A program made the translations under genes and the position numbers. Below are positions 36,936-45,548 of a DNA stretch of 64,000 nucleotides, piece after piece. This DNA is from Novosphingobium sp. SCN 66-18 (lineage in GTDB: Bacteria; Pseudomonadota; Alphaproteobacteria; Sphingomonadales; Sphingomonadaceae): positions 26,614 to 90,613 of the forward strand of contig MEGD01000021.1 of the NCBI GenBank assembly GCA_001725355.1. The letters are read 5' to 3'. Positions within the stretch are counted from its first letter, which is position 1. Each line of letters starts with the position of its first letter. The notes under the pieces were generated by a model. It did not search any database. It was not told where the DNA came from and worked only from the letters and a program-made list of their open reading frames with translations.

Positions 36936-37640
36936 ATGCCGCGATTGCCCCGCCGTGCCCTGCTCCTGCCGCTCTTTCTGCTGATCCCGGCCCTGCCGAT
37001 ATGGGCGCTGCCGGCCCACGCCGCGCGGAACGATCACCAGGTCTGGGGCGTGGTGCAGGGCACCGTCGATCTGGGCGGCCGGGCGACATCGGCGTTCGAT
37101 GTCCAGTACCGCGTGACCGACGGCGCCTCGCGCCAGGGGCAGGTGCTGATCCGGCCGGCGATCGGCGTCTATCTGGACAAGACCACGGCGGCCTATATCG
37201 GCTATGCCTTCGTCACCACCGATCCGCTGGGCGGCACGCCGACCGACGAGCATCGCGTGTTCGAGCAGCTGGCGTTCCGCATCGCCGGGGACGGCAAGGG
37301 ACCGACGCTGACCGGGCGCACGCGGCTGGAGCAGCGCTTCGTCGAAGGCTGGACCGGCCATACCGGCTGGCGGCTGCGCCAGCAGGTGCGCGGCACGCTG
37401 CCGCTGGGCGACCGGGGCGTGGCGCTGGTCTCCACGCTCGAACCCTTCGTCAGCTTCAACACCACCGGCTGGGGCCAGCGCGCGGGCTTCGACCAGGTGC
37501 GCGCCTTTGCCGGCGTCTCCCTGCCGGTGGCCAGGGGAATCGCCATCGAACCCGGCTACATGGGGCAATACATCGCCCGCTATCGCCAGCCGGACCGCAT
37601 GAACCACGTTATCAGCCTTTCGCTGTCGCTGCGCAGGTGA
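36936..37640 (+). CDS. DUF2490 family outer-membrane protein
   Basis: 234 residues with a signal peptide (hydrophobic residues 8-25, ALPAHA cleavage region). The rest alternates in beta-barrel fashion and follows DUF2490: D-x-Q-V-W near the start, IRPAIGVYL, GYAFVTTD, EHRVFEQLAF, RTRLEQRFVEG, WRLRQQVRG. Function unknown; a barrel of this sort could help an aromatic compound cross the outer membrane, which is inference from context. 93 nt after the aldehyde dehydrogenase. Confidence 0.75.
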   Translation: MPRLPRRALLLPLFLLIPALPIWALPAHAARNDHQVWGVVQGTVDLGGRATSAFDVQYRVTDGASRQGQVLIRPAIGVYLDKTTAAYIGYAFVTTDPLGGTPTDEHRVFEQLAFRIAGDGKGPTLTGRTRLEQRFVEGWTGHTGWRLRQQVRGTLPLGDRGVALVSTLEPFVSFNTTGWGQRAGFDQVRAFAGVSLPVARGIAIEPGYMGQYIARYRQPDRMNHVISLSLSLRR

Positions 37641-37674
37641 CCGTCGCCGGGCTGCTTCGGAAAAGGAACAGCCC

Positions 37675-38736
37675 ATGACCAGTGACCACCCCCTCAGGAC
37701 CGGCGGCGACCGCGGCTATCTGCGCATCGCCACCGAGGAAGCCTTCGCCACGCGCGAACAGGTCGACGTCTATCTGCGCATGGTGCGCGATGGCACGGCC
37801 GACAAGGGCATGGTCTCGCTGTGGGGTTTCTATGCCCAGTCGCCCTCCGAACGCGCCACGCAGATCATGGACCGCTTGCTCGACCTGGGCGAGCGCCGGC
37901 TGGCCGACATGGATGCGCATGGCATCGACAAGGCGGTGCTCGCGCTGACCTCGCCCGGCGTGCAGCCGATGCTCGATCTGGCCGAGGCCAAGGGCATCGC
38001 CACGCGCGCCAACGACTATCTGGCCGAGCGCTGCGCCGCGCACCCCGACCGCTTCATCGGCCTGACCGCCGTGGCGCCGCAGGACCCGGAATGGTCGGCC
38101 GCCGAAATCCGCCGCGGCGCGGGCGAGCTGGGCTTCAAGGGCGTGCAGATCAACAGCCACACCCAGGGCGAATACCTCGACGATCCCAAGTTCGATCCGA
38201 TCTTCCGCGCGCTGGCCGATACCGGCCAGCCGCTGTACATCCATCCGGCCACGCCGCCGGACTCGATGATCGACCCGCTGCTCGAATCCGGGCTGGACGG
38301 CGCGATCTTCGGCTTCGGGGTGGAAACGGGGATGCACCTGCTGCGGCTGATCACCATCGGCATCTTCGACCGCTATCCCGATCTGCAGATCATGGTCGGC
38401 CACATGGGCGAGGCGCTGCCCTACTGGCTCTATCGCCTGGACTTCATGCACCAGGCCGGCGTGCGATCGAAGCGCTACGAGCGGATGAAGCCGCTGAACA
38501 AGACCATTGCCGAATACATGCGCTCGAACGTGCTCATCACCAATTCGGGCATGGCGTGGGAACCGGCGATCCGCTTCGCGCAGCAGGTGGTGGGCGAGGA
38601 CCGCGTGATGTACGCGATGGACTATCCCTATCAGGTGGAAGCGCGCGAGGTGCGCGCCATGGACACCATGGACATCTCGCCCGAACTCAAGAAGAAGTTC
38701 TTCCAGACCAACGCCGAACGCTGGTTCGGTCTCTGA
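37675..38736 (+). CDS. ligW: 5-Carboxyvanillate decarboxylase
   Basis: Mn-dependent amidohydrolase-superfamily decarboxylase converting 5-carboxyvanillate (from 5,5'-dehydrodivanillate) to vanillate. 353 residues. The LigW pattern is nearly continuous: GYLRIATEEAFATRE, GFYAQSPSERATQI, QINSHTQG, PLYIHPATPPDSMIDP, GVETGMHLLRLITIGIFDRYP, MYAMDYPYQ. Metal ligands expected at Glu21, His190 and Asp316. AAAGGA before ATG 37675. Its product feeds LigM at 27839. A following MFS gene may import the substrate. Confidence 0.9.
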   Translation: MTSDHPLRTGGDRGYLRIATEEAFATREQVDVYLRMVRDGTADKGMVSLWGFYAQSPSERATQIMDRLLDLGERRLADMDAHGIDKAVLALTSPGVQPMLDLAEAKGIATRANDYLAERCAAHPDRFIGLTAVAPQDPEWSAAEIRRGAGELGFKGVQINSHTQGEYLDDPKFDPIFRALADTGQPLYIHPATPPDSMIDPLLESGLDGAIFGFGVETGMHLLRLITIGIFDRYPDLQIMVGHMGEALPYWLYRLDFMHQAGVRSKRYERMKPLNKTIAEYMRSNVLITNSGMAWEPAIRFAQQVVGEDRVMYAMDYPYQVEAREVRAMDTMDISPELKKKFFQTNAERWFGL

Positions 38737-38785
38737 ACCGGCGCATGGACGCCGCATGGACCATCGGGGCGGGAAGGGAGAGCCG

Positions 38786-40369
38786 GTGAACGCAGTCGCC
38801 AAAGGCGGATGGTACGCGCTTGCGCTGGTGGCGCTGACCAATGCGATGAGCCTGCTCGACCGCCAGATCCTGGCGATCCTGGCCCCCGCCATCAAGAAGG
38901 ACCTGGCGATCGGCGATGCCGAGATGGGCCTGCTCTACGGCACCGTCTTCGCGCTGTTCTACGCGCTGTTCTCGCTGCCCGTGGGGCGGCTGGCGGACGG
39001 CTGGGTGCGCACGCGCCTGCTGGGCATCAGCATCGCCTTCTGGTCTGCCGCCACGGCGCTGGGTGGCCTTGCCGGCAGCTTCGCCACGCTGGCGCTGTCG
39101 CGGCTGGGCGTGGGCATCGGCGAGGCGGCGACGCAGCCGGCCGGCACCTCGCTGATCTATGACTACTGGCCCAAGCCACGCCGGGGCTTCGTGATGGCGG
39201 TGCTGGCCTCGGCCATCGCGCTGGGGCTGGGCGGATCGCTGGTGCTGGGCGGGGTGGCGGCGCAGGCATGGACCGAACGCTATGCGGGGACGACGGCACC
39301 GTTCGGGCTGAAGGGCTGGCAGTTCGCCTTCCTCGTCGCCTCGGCCCCCGGCTTCGTGCTGGCGCTGTTCCTGCTGCGCCTGCGCGAACCGGAGCGCGGC
39401 GTGATGGACGGGCTGCCGACCCCGCCCGATCCGCGCCCCTTCGCGGCGAGCCTGGGCCTGCTCGGTTCGGTGCTGCCGGGCCTGCACTGGATCGGCATGA
39501 TTCGGCGCGGGGGCGACCGGGGCATGGTGCTGCGCAATCTGGCGGGGCTGGCGGCGATCGTGGTGCTGATGGCGGGGCTGACGCGGGTGAGCATGGCGGT
39601 TTCGCCGCGCCCGCCGTTCGTGATCGCCGGGCTGGCGATCAACCCCCACGCGCTGCAATGGACGGTGATCGGCTTCGGCGTGTTCGTGATCGTCAACCTG
39701 GTGCAGGGGATGCGGCTTTCCGATCCGCAGGCGCACCGCGTCATCACCCGATCGCCCACGCTGATCATGGCGATCGCGGTGGGTACGCTCCAGTCGGCGA
39801 TCAACTATGGCATGATGGCGTTCAACCCCACGTTCCTGATCCAGAGCTACGGCCTGTCGATGCGCGAGACGGCGTTGCAGTTCGGCATGGTTTCGGCGGG
39901 GATGGGCATCGTTGGCCCGCTGCTGTGGGGGCCGCTGTCCGACCGGCTGCACCGCCGCTATCCGGGTGGCGGGCGCGCCGGCGTGGCGCTGTTCGCCATG
40001 GCGGTTTCGCCGCTGCTGTCGTTCTGGGTCTATACCGCGCCGGCGGCGGGGGCGTTCTATGGGCGCTTCGTGCTCTACAGCGTGGTGCTGACCGGCTGGA
40101 TGCCGCCGCTCTACGCCATCCTCTACGATCAGGTGCTGCCCCGGATGCGCGGGCTGACCGCGAGCCTCTACCTGCTGGCGATGACGATCCTGGGCATGGG
40201 CATCGGCCCCTACGTGGTCGGGCTGCTGTCGGACGCGACCGGCAACCTGCGCGCCTCGATGCTCAGCATCAACGCGGTGGCCGTGCCGATCGTGGTGCTG
40301 ATGCTGCTGATCGCCCGCCGCGCCGCGCGTGACGAGGCGGCCCTGCTGGAGCGCGCGGGTTCCGCATAA
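38786..40369 (+). CDS. MFS transporter, probable aromatic-acid uptake
   Basis: About 527 residues, longer than a basic MFS because of an extra hydrophobic region in the middle (NLAGLAAIVVLMAGLTRV, VIAGLAINPHALQ, VIGFGVFVIVNLV). Helix 1 has SLLDRQILAILAPAIKKDL and loop 2-3 has GRLADGWVRTRLLG, typical of the sphingomonad Glu/Asp-Arg MFS group. GTG start at 38786 after GGGAG; an ATG at 38756 is possible. It lies 49 nt after ligW, so it may import 5-carboxyvanillate or a biphenyl precursor; this is inference. Confidence 0.8.
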   Translation: MNAVAKGGWYALALVALTNAMSLLDRQILAILAPAIKKDLAIGDAEMGLLYGTVFALFYALFSLPVGRLADGWVRTRLLGISIAFWSAATALGGLAGSFATLALSRLGVGIGEAATQPAGTSLIYDYWPKPRRGFVMAVLASAIALGLGGSLVLGGVAAQAWTERYAGTTAPFGLKGWQFAFLVASAPGFVLALFLLRLREPERGVMDGLPTPPDPRPFAASLGLLGSVLPGLHWIGMIRRGGDRGMVLRNLAGLAAIVVLMAGLTRVSMAVSPRPPFVIAGLAINPHALQWTVIGFGVFVIVNLVQGMRLSDPQAHRVITRSPTLIMAIAVGTLQSAINYGMMAFNPTFLIQSYGLSMRETALQFGMVSAGMGIVGPLLWGPLSDRLHRRYPGGGRAGVALFAMAVSPLLSFWVYTAPAAGAFYGRFVLYSVVLTGWMPPLYAILYDQVLPRMRGLTASLYLLAMTILGMGIGPYVVGLLSDATGNLRASMLSINAVAVPIVVLMLLIARRAARDEAALLERAGSA

Positions 40370-40389
40370 AATCGGATGACATGGCCTCT

Positions 40390-40471
40390 CGTCATGGCAA
40401 GGGGCAAAGCCCCGTGGCCATCCAGAGCGGCGCGCGGGGCACTGAATTGCTTCGCTGCGCTAGCGATGACG
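40390..40471. repeat. Intergenic palindromic repeat, family R1 copy 3 (degenerate)
   Basis: Same layout as the other R1 elements, but the left arm reads CGTCATGGCAAGG and the right end GCGATGACG, so several pairs are lost. It lies between the MFS stop and ssrA. Confidence 0.75.
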
Positions 40472-40524
40472 AAGCGGATCAAAACGCAGCCAGCGCGCGC
40501 CAGTCGCGTGAAATCGGGGAAACG

Positions 40525-40900
40525 GTAGGGGGTTTCTGTTGCCCGGCACCCCCCAAGCCGCTGGAATCCGCTTCTGTTGACCGGTGGGTCCAACCGCGTT
40601 CTGGCTTTGTAACTTCAGGGCGTTAGCCCCTAGAATTACGCCGCGAGAGCAAGTGCTTCGTTGTCGTTGGCACTTGTTGGTTTTGAGCCTTGAACGGGTT
40701 ACTCAGCCCGGGCGAAAACAGCGCTTTTCAACACACGTCGATCCTAGTTCGGCCCCGTCATCTGCCCCGATCGCCCCAAAAGAACGAACGGGAAAGGTGG
40801 TGGAGCCGCCGGGTACCGCCCCCGGGTCCGCTGCGCCTATTGCACGCCGCAGTTTATCACCATAGCCGGCAAGCCGGCACGTCCCCATATAGGGATCGCC
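40525..40900 (-). ncRNA. ssrA: Circularly permuted (two-piece) tmRNA
   Basis: Rescues stalled ribosomes and adds a degradation tag. On the minus strand the acceptor piece comes first and ends CGGCTCCACCA (CCA end at 40798), preceded by a T-arm (CCGGG-GGCGGTA-CCCGG). After a 41-nt spacer the coding piece starts GGGGCCG at 40756, which pairs with the acceptor end. The tag frame 40671-40636 encodes ANDNEALALAA and a TAA stop. Pseudoknot-like stems follow down to about 40528. Permuted ssrA is typical of alphaproteobacteria. Outer ends are approximate. Confidence 0.92.
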
Positions 40901-40909
40901 CGCCAAATG

Positions 40910-40931
40910 AAAAGGGGCGCCGAAGCGCCCC
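40910..40931 (-). terminator. Rho-independent terminator of mscL
   Basis: On the minus strand GGGGCGC-TTCG-GCGCCCC followed by TTTT (40913-40910): a 7-bp stem with a stable TTCG loop, 27 nt after the mscL stop. It insulates ssrA from mscL. Confidence 0.88.
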
Positions 40932-40957
40932 CTGCCTTGTTCGCAAGCGCGGGGAGA

Positions 40958-41404
40958 TCAGACCCGGTTCTTCAGCGCATCGCGGATTTCGGCGAGCAGT
41001 TCCACTTCGCTCGGCCCCGCGGGCGCGGGCGGCGCGGCGGGTTCTTCCGGCTTGGCGAACGCCTTGTTCGCGGCTTTCACGATCAGGAAGATCACGAAGG
41101 CCAGGATCAGGAAGTTGACGATCTGGGTGACGAAATCGCCGTAGCCGATCATCGCCACGCCGGCTTCCTTGAGCGCGGCGTAATCGTCCGGCTTGCCCTT
41201 GTAGGTTTCCGGAATCGGTCCGAGACGGATGAAATACTTGGAGAAATCGGCGCCGCCGGTGAAATAGCCGACCGCCGGCATGATGACGTTTTCGGTCAGC
41301 GAGGTGACGATCTTGCCGAACGCCGCGCCGATGATCACGCCAACCGCCAGGTCCAGCACGTTGCCGCGCGCGATGAACGTCTTGAATTCCTGCAACATGC
41401 CCAT
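40958..41404 (-). CDS. mscL: Large-conductance mechanosensitive channel
   Basis: 148-residue inner-membrane channel that opens on hypo-osmotic shock. N terminus [33 protein letters not shown] is the amphipathic helix plus pore-lining TM1 (quoted in order, 20 residues or fewer each: [31 protein letters not shown]); TM2 is [17 protein letters not shown], and a charged C-terminal bundle follows a Pro/Ala-rich linker. ATG 41404. Single gene with its own terminator. Confidence 0.95.
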   Translation of the reverse strand: MGMLQEFKTFIARGNVLDLAVGVIIGAAFGKIVTSLTENVIMPAVGYFTGGADFSKYFIRLGPIPETYKGKPDDYAALKEAGVAMIGYGDFVTQIVNFLILAFVIFLIVKAANKAFAKPEEPAAPPAPAGPSEVELLAEIRDALKNRV

Positions 41405-41632
41405 GAGCTTACCCCGTAGTTCTGACGGCCCTGTTACCGGTTGCTTGCCACCCGCCGCGGGGCGCGACAAGCGGCAAACGTCCTGCGGCTCTCTCCAGAA
41501 TGGTGCAGGTTGCCGCGACCCGGTCCTACCCTTGAACCGTCACCGGCTATCGCTATGTTCCTGGACAGCAACGCCGGAGCGGCCCTGCCGGGGCCGCGCG
41601 CCCGGCAGGATGTCATAAGGGTATTCCGACCG

Positions 41633-42250
41633 ATGGCCGCTTCCCTGTTCCGCCGCCTTTCCCGCCCCCTGGCGCGTTTCGCGTTCGTGGCCGCCGCCGC
41701 GGCGACGCTGGCCGGCTGCGGCGTCAATACGATCCCCACCGCCGAGGAAAACGCCAAGGCCAAGTGGGCCGACGTGCAGAACCAGTACCAGCGCCGGGCC
41801 GACCTGATCCCCAACCTGGTGGCGACGGTGAAGGGCTACGCCAAGCAGGAGCAGGACACGCTGACCAAGGTGACCGAGGCCCGCGCCAAGGCGACGAGCG
41901 TGCAGGTTTCCGCCGAGGACCTGACCGATCCCGCCAAGATGGCCGCCTTCCAGCAGGCGCAGGGCGCGCTGTCGCAGGGGCTGGGCCGCCTGATGGCGAA
42001 CGTGGAAGCCTATCCCGACCTCAAGTCCAACGAGAACTTCCTGGCGCTGCAAAGCCAGCTGGAAGGCACCGAGAACCGCATCTCCGTGGCGCGGCGCGAT
42101 TACAACGAGGCCGTGCGCGAATACAACACCACGATCCGCACCTTCCCGGCGGTGATCGGCGCCAAGATGATCTATGGCGCGAAGCCGATGGTGCCGTTCG
42201 AGGCGACCACGCCGGGGGCGCAGGAGGCGCCCAAGGTCAATTTCAACTGA
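41633..42250 (+). CDS. lemA: LemA family lipoprotein
   Basis: 205 residues. A lipoprotein signal with lipobox LAGC (cysteine near residue 28) is followed by the LemA helical bundle: WADVQNQYQRRADLIPNLVATVKGYAKQE (in parts) and SNENFLALQSQLEGTENRISVARRDYNEAVREYN (in parts). Start taken at ATG 41633 because the lipoprotein signal begins there. It precedes two TPM-domain genes, the usual LemA-TPM arrangement. Cell-envelope role; molecular function unknown. Confidence 0.9.
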   Translation: MAASLFRRLSRPLARFAFVAAAAATLAGCGVNTIPTAEENAKAKWADVQNQYQRRADLIPNLVATVKGYAKQEQDTLTKVTEARAKATSVQVSAEDLTDPAKMAAFQQAQGALSQGLGRLMANVEAYPDLKSNENFLALQSQLEGTENRISVARRDYNEAVREYNTTIRTFPAVIGAKMIYGAKPMVPFEATTPGAQEAPKVNFN

Positions 42251-42260
42251 TCGCCGCGCC

Positions 42261-43055
42261 GTGCGGCGTTTCCTGATCGCGCTGATGGCCGTGCTGGCGC
42301 TTGTCGCCGGCCCGGCCTTCGCGCAGACCTTTCCGCCGCTGACCGGGCGCGTGGTCGATGACGCGCACCTGCTCAATCCGCAGCAGGTCGCCGCGCTCGA
42401 TGCCAAGCTGGCCGCGCTGGAGCAGCAATCGCAGCGCCAGCTTGTCGTGGCGACGATCCCTGACCTGCAGGGCATGCCGATCGAGGACTACGGCTACCAG
42501 CTCGGCCGTGCCTGGGGGCTGGGCGACAAGCAGCGCAACGACGGCGCCCTGCTGATCGTCGCGCCCAAGGAGCGCAAGGTGCGGATCGAGGTCGGCTATG
42601 GCCTGGAAGGCATCCTCACCGATGCGCTGTCGCAGGTGATCATCCAGCGCGAGATCGTGCCCCGCTTCAAGCAGAACGATTACGCCGGCGGCATCGACGC
42701 GGCGGTGGACCAGTTGATCGCGCAGCTCAAGCTGCCCGATGACGAGGCGCGCAAGGTGGCCGAACAGGCGCAGGCGCGCGCCGACAAGGGCAGCGCGCCG
42801 CGGTTCGACATCGGCACCGTGGTGTTCCTGGTGATCTTCTTCCTGTTCTTCGTGCTGCCGTTCATCCGCGCCATGCGCGGGGGCGGGCGGCGTTATGGCA
42901 GCAGCCCCGGCGTGATGATCTTCCCCGGCGGTAGCTGGGGCAGCGGTGGCGGCGGAAGCAGTTGGGGTGGCAGCGACTGGGGCGGCGGTGGCGGCGGGGG
43001 TTTCTCCGGCGGCGGTGGCAGCTTCGGCGGCGGCGGCGCTTCGGGGGACTGGTAG
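42261..43055 (+). CDS. TPM-domain membrane protein with Gly-rich tail (YgcG-like)
   Basis: 264 residues: signal peptide (VRRFLIALMAVLALVAG), periplasmic TPM domain (TGRVVDDAHLLNPQQVAALDAKL, VEVGYGLEG-type segment at RIEVGYGLEGILTDALS), one transmembrane helix (VVFLVIFFLFFVLPFI) and a low-complexity Gly/Ser/Trp tail. GTG start at 42261, 10 nt after the lemA stop. The tail is typical of the YgcG branch. Function unknown. Confidence 0.85.
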   Translation: MRRFLIALMAVLALVAGPAFAQTFPPLTGRVVDDAHLLNPQQVAALDAKLAALEQQSQRQLVVATIPDLQGMPIEDYGYQLGRAWGLGDKQRNDGALLIVAPKERKVRIEVGYGLEGILTDALSQVIIQREIVPRFKQNDYAGGIDAAVDQLIAQLKLPDDEARKVAEQAQARADKGSAPRFDIGTVVFLVIFFLFFVLPFIRAMRGGGRRYGSSPGVMIFPGGSWGSGGGGSSWGGSDWGGGGGGGFSGGGGSFGGGGASGDW

Positions 43056-43056
43056 G

Positions 43057-43737
43057 ATGGTGGCCTTGCACCTGACCGACAGCGACCGGCAGCGCATCGC
43101 ACAGGCGGTCACCACCGCCGAGCTGCGCAGCGCGGGCGAGATCGTGACGATCGTGACCGCGCGGTCCGATCCCTATCGCGACGTGGCGCTGGCCTGGGCG
43201 GCGGCGGTGGCGTTCCTGGCGCTTGCCGCGCTGGAATTCGCGCCGCACTTCTACCTGGCGCTGATCGACCGCGCGCTGGGCCTGTGGGCGACCGAATGGA
43301 GCCCGCGCGCGGTGCTGGGGGTGGCGCTGACCGTGGCGGTGGTCAAGTTCCTGGCCATGCTGCTGCTGCAAGCGTGGGAGCCGCTGCGGCTGTGGCTGGT
43401 GCCCCGGCCGATCAAGCGCGCGCGCGTCCATGCCCGCGCGCTGACCTGCTTCCGCATCGGCGCCGAAAGCCGCACCACCGGCCGCACCGGCATCCTCATC
43501 TACCTGTCGATGGCCGAGCACCGGGCCGAGATCATCGCCGACGAGGCCATCGCCGCGCGCGTCGCGCCCGAGGTGTGGGGCGATGCCATGCACGCGCTGC
43601 TGGCCGAAATCCGGCAAGGCCGCGTGGCCGACGGGATGATCGCCGCCGTGGAAGGCGTGGGCGCGGTGCTTGCGGAACATCTCCCGCGCGCCGATGATGA
43701 CGCGAACGAATTGCCGGACCGGTTGATCGAAGTATGA
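43057..43737 (+). CDS. TPM-domain membrane protein
   Basis: 226-residue protein with an N-terminal TPM-like half (ITARSDPYRDVA region preceded by AELRSAGEIVTIVT), two hydrophobic segments (about residues 45-110) and a C-terminal half resuming the TPM pattern (GRTGILIYLSMAEHRAEIIADEAI). ATG 43057 overlaps nothing but follows the previous stop by one base. Works with LemA and the YgcG-like protein by context. Function unknown. Confidence 0.8.
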   Translation: MVALHLTDSDRQRIAQAVTTAELRSAGEIVTIVTARSDPYRDVALAWAAAVAFLALAALEFAPHFYLALIDRALGLWATEWSPRAVLGVALTVAVVKFLAMLLLQAWEPLRLWLVPRPIKRARVHARALTCFRIGAESRTTGRTGILIYLSMAEHRAEIIADEAIAARVAPEVWGDAMHALLAEIRQGRVADGMIAAVEGVGAVLAEHLPRADDDANELPDRLIEV

Positions 43738-44285
43738 GCCTGGAAGACGAGTATCGCGACGAGCCCGAGCAGGTGCGCTGGGAAGGCCGGTTCATCGTCG
43801 CCAAGACGCGCGGACGCTGGGAATACGTGAGCCGCACGCGCAACATCCGCGCGGCGGTGATCCTCGCCATCGACAGCGAGGACCGGGTGATCCTGGTCGA
43901 ACAGTTCCGCGTGCCGCTGGGCAGGCCATCGATCGAATTGCCGGCCGGGCTGATCGGCGATCATGACGACAGCGCGGACGAGGACGCCGCCGTCGCCGCC
44001 GCGCGCGAGCTGGAGGAGGAAACCGGCTATCGCCCCGGCCGCATGGAGGCGGTGGGCGAGTTCCATTCCTCGCCGGGCATGGTCTCGGAAAGCTTCACGC
44101 TGTTCCGCGCGCACGATCTGGAGCGCGTGTCCGATGGCGGCGGCGTGGAAGGCGAAGGCATCACCGTCCACCACGTGCCGCTGGCGGAAATCGAGGACTT
44201 TATCGCCGCGCGCCGGGCCGAAGGCTATGGCATAGACGTGCGCATGCTCATGCTGCTGGGGCCGCGCCTGCTGGGCGGCACATGA
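43734..44285 (+). CDS. Nudix hydrolase, ADP-ribose pyrophosphatase-like
   Basis: 183-residue Nudix enzyme. The Nudix box is recognisable in ELPAGLIGDHDD followed by AARELEEETGYRPGR, with an enlarged loop between the glycine and the REUxEExGU part. The flow (AVILAIDSEDRVILVEQFRVPLGRP, FHSSPGMVSESFTLF) matches ADP-ribose/NDP-sugar pyrophosphatases. Its ATG overlaps the upstream stop (ATGA), and its own stop overlaps a spare ATG for the next SDR. Confidence 0.88.
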   Translation: MSLEDEYRDEPEQVRWEGRFIVAKTRGRWEYVSRTRNIRAAVILAIDSEDRVILVEQFRVPLGRPSIELPAGLIGDHDDSADEDAAVAAARELEEETGYRPGRMEAVGEFHSSPGMVSESFTLFRAHDLERVSDGGGVEGEGITVHHVPLAEIEDFIAARRAEGYGIDVRMLMLLGPRLLGGT

Positions 44286-44308
44286 AAGATCATAACGGAG
44301 AGGATCGA

Positions 44309-45088
44309 ATGGGCAGGGTTCAGGGGAAGAAGGCGCTGGTGACCGGCGCGGCGCAGGGCTTGGGCGCGGCGCAGGCACGGATGCTGGCGCGCGAAGGCGC
44401 GAAAGTGCTGCTGACCGACATCAACGGCGATGGCGCGGCGGCGCAGGCCGAGGCGATCAACGCCGAACTGGGCGCGGGCACCGCCTTCGCGATCCGCCAC
44501 GACGTGACCAGCCCCGACGACTGGGACGCCGCGATCGCGCTGGCGGGCGAAGCGCTGGGCGGGCTTTCGGTGCTGGTCAACAACGCCGGCGTGGGCGTGC
44601 GCGGCAATATCGAGACCTGCACGCTGGAAGACTGGCGGCGCGGCTTCGCCATCAACGTCGACAGCGTGTTCCTGGGCTGCCAGAAGGCGCTGCCGTTGCT
44701 GAAGGACAACCAGCCGGGATCGATCGTCAACATCAGCTCGATCGCCGGCCTTATCGCTTCGGACACCATGCCCGGCTACAACGCCAGCAAGGCGGCGGTA
44801 TGGATGCTGTCCAAGTCGGTGGCGCTCTATTGCGCCAAGCGCGGCTGGGACGTGCGCTGCAACTCGGTCCACCCGACGTTCATCGACACGCCGATCCTCG
44901 ATGGCATCGCCACCAACGCCAATCTCGACAAGGACGTGGTGATGGGCAAGCTGGCGCGGCAGATCCCGCTGGGCCGGGTGGGCCAGCCCGACGATATCGC
45001 GGCGGGCGTGCTCTATCTCGCCAGCGACGAAAGCCGCTTCATGACCGGCGCCGAACTGAAGCTGGATGGCGGCATTTCCGCGATGTGA
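44309..45088 (+). CDS. Short-chain dehydrogenase/reductase
   Basis: 259-residue classical SDR: TGAAQGLG, NNAG, ISSIAG serine, YNASK catalytic pair, and a C-terminal TGAELKLDGGISAM. ATG 44309 preceded by GGAGAGG; an ATG at 44282 is less likely. Similar to 3-hydroxysteroid/cyclohexanol-type dehydrogenases. It sits between core genes and the MarR/lignostilbene section; pathway unknown. Confidence 0.85.
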   Translation: MGRVQGKKALVTGAAQGLGAAQARMLAREGAKVLLTDINGDGAAAQAEAINAELGAGTAFAIRHDVTSPDDWDAAIALAGEALGGLSVLVNNAGVGVRGNIETCTLEDWRRGFAINVDSVFLGCQKALPLLKDNQPGSIVNISSIAGLIASDTMPGYNASKAAVWMLSKSVALYCAKRGWDVRCNSVHPTFIDTPILDGIATNANLDKDVVMGKLARQIPLGRVGQPDDIAAGVLYLASDESRFMTGAELKLDGGISAM

Positions 45089-45145
45089 GCGCGGTGCGCC
45101 GGATGGGCTGTGGGGGGCGGGCATTCCCCCCTGCCGCCCGCGCCG

Positions 45146-45520
45146 TCAGCCGGCGTTGGGCGCGAAGACGCAGATCTTGTTGCCGTCGGGATCGCGCAGG
45201 TAGGCGCCATATTGCTTGCCTGGCGAGTTCGGGCGCACGCCCGGCTTGCCTTCGCAGGTGCCGCCATTGGCGAGACCGGCCGCATGCCAGGCATCGACCG
45301 TGGCGGGGTCCTTCGCCACGAAACCCAGCGTGTGGCCGTTGGAGACGGTCTGCGCATCGCCATTGGCCGGCTTCGCCACGACCAGCGCACCCTGCGGACT
45401 GGGGAAAGCGGTGCCATGGGGCAGCGGCACCGGCTGGTAGCCCAGCGCCCCCATGACCGCCGTGTAGAACGTGCGCGAGGTGTCGATATCGTTGGTGCCG
45501 AGGAAGGCGTGCGTGAACAT
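45146..45520 (-). CDS. VOC (glyoxalase/bleomycin-resistance) family protein
   Basis: 124 residues, two VOC half-modules. The metal-site pattern is visible in MFTHAFLGTND (His), NGHTLGFVAKD (His) and YLRDPDGNKICVF, where the usual Glu appears replaced (KICVF instead of xxELx), so metal binding may be altered. Lies downstream of the AAHS transporter on the same strand, 28 nt away. Function unknown. Confidence 0.75.
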   Translation of the reverse strand: MFTHAFLGTNDIDTSRTFYTAVMGALGYQPVPLPHGTAFPSPQGALVVAKPANGDAQTVSNGHTLGFVAKDPATVDAWHAAGLANGGTCEGKPGVRPNSPGKQYGAYLRDPDGNKICVFAPNAG

Positions 45521-45548
45521 GACAGGTTCTCCGTGTGGGTAGGGAGGA

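Noticed and set aside
41441-41632. An N-terminal extension of LemA to 41441
   Set aside because: The extra 64 residues lack any signal character, whereas ATG 41633 starts a proper lipoprotein signal with lipobox LAGC.
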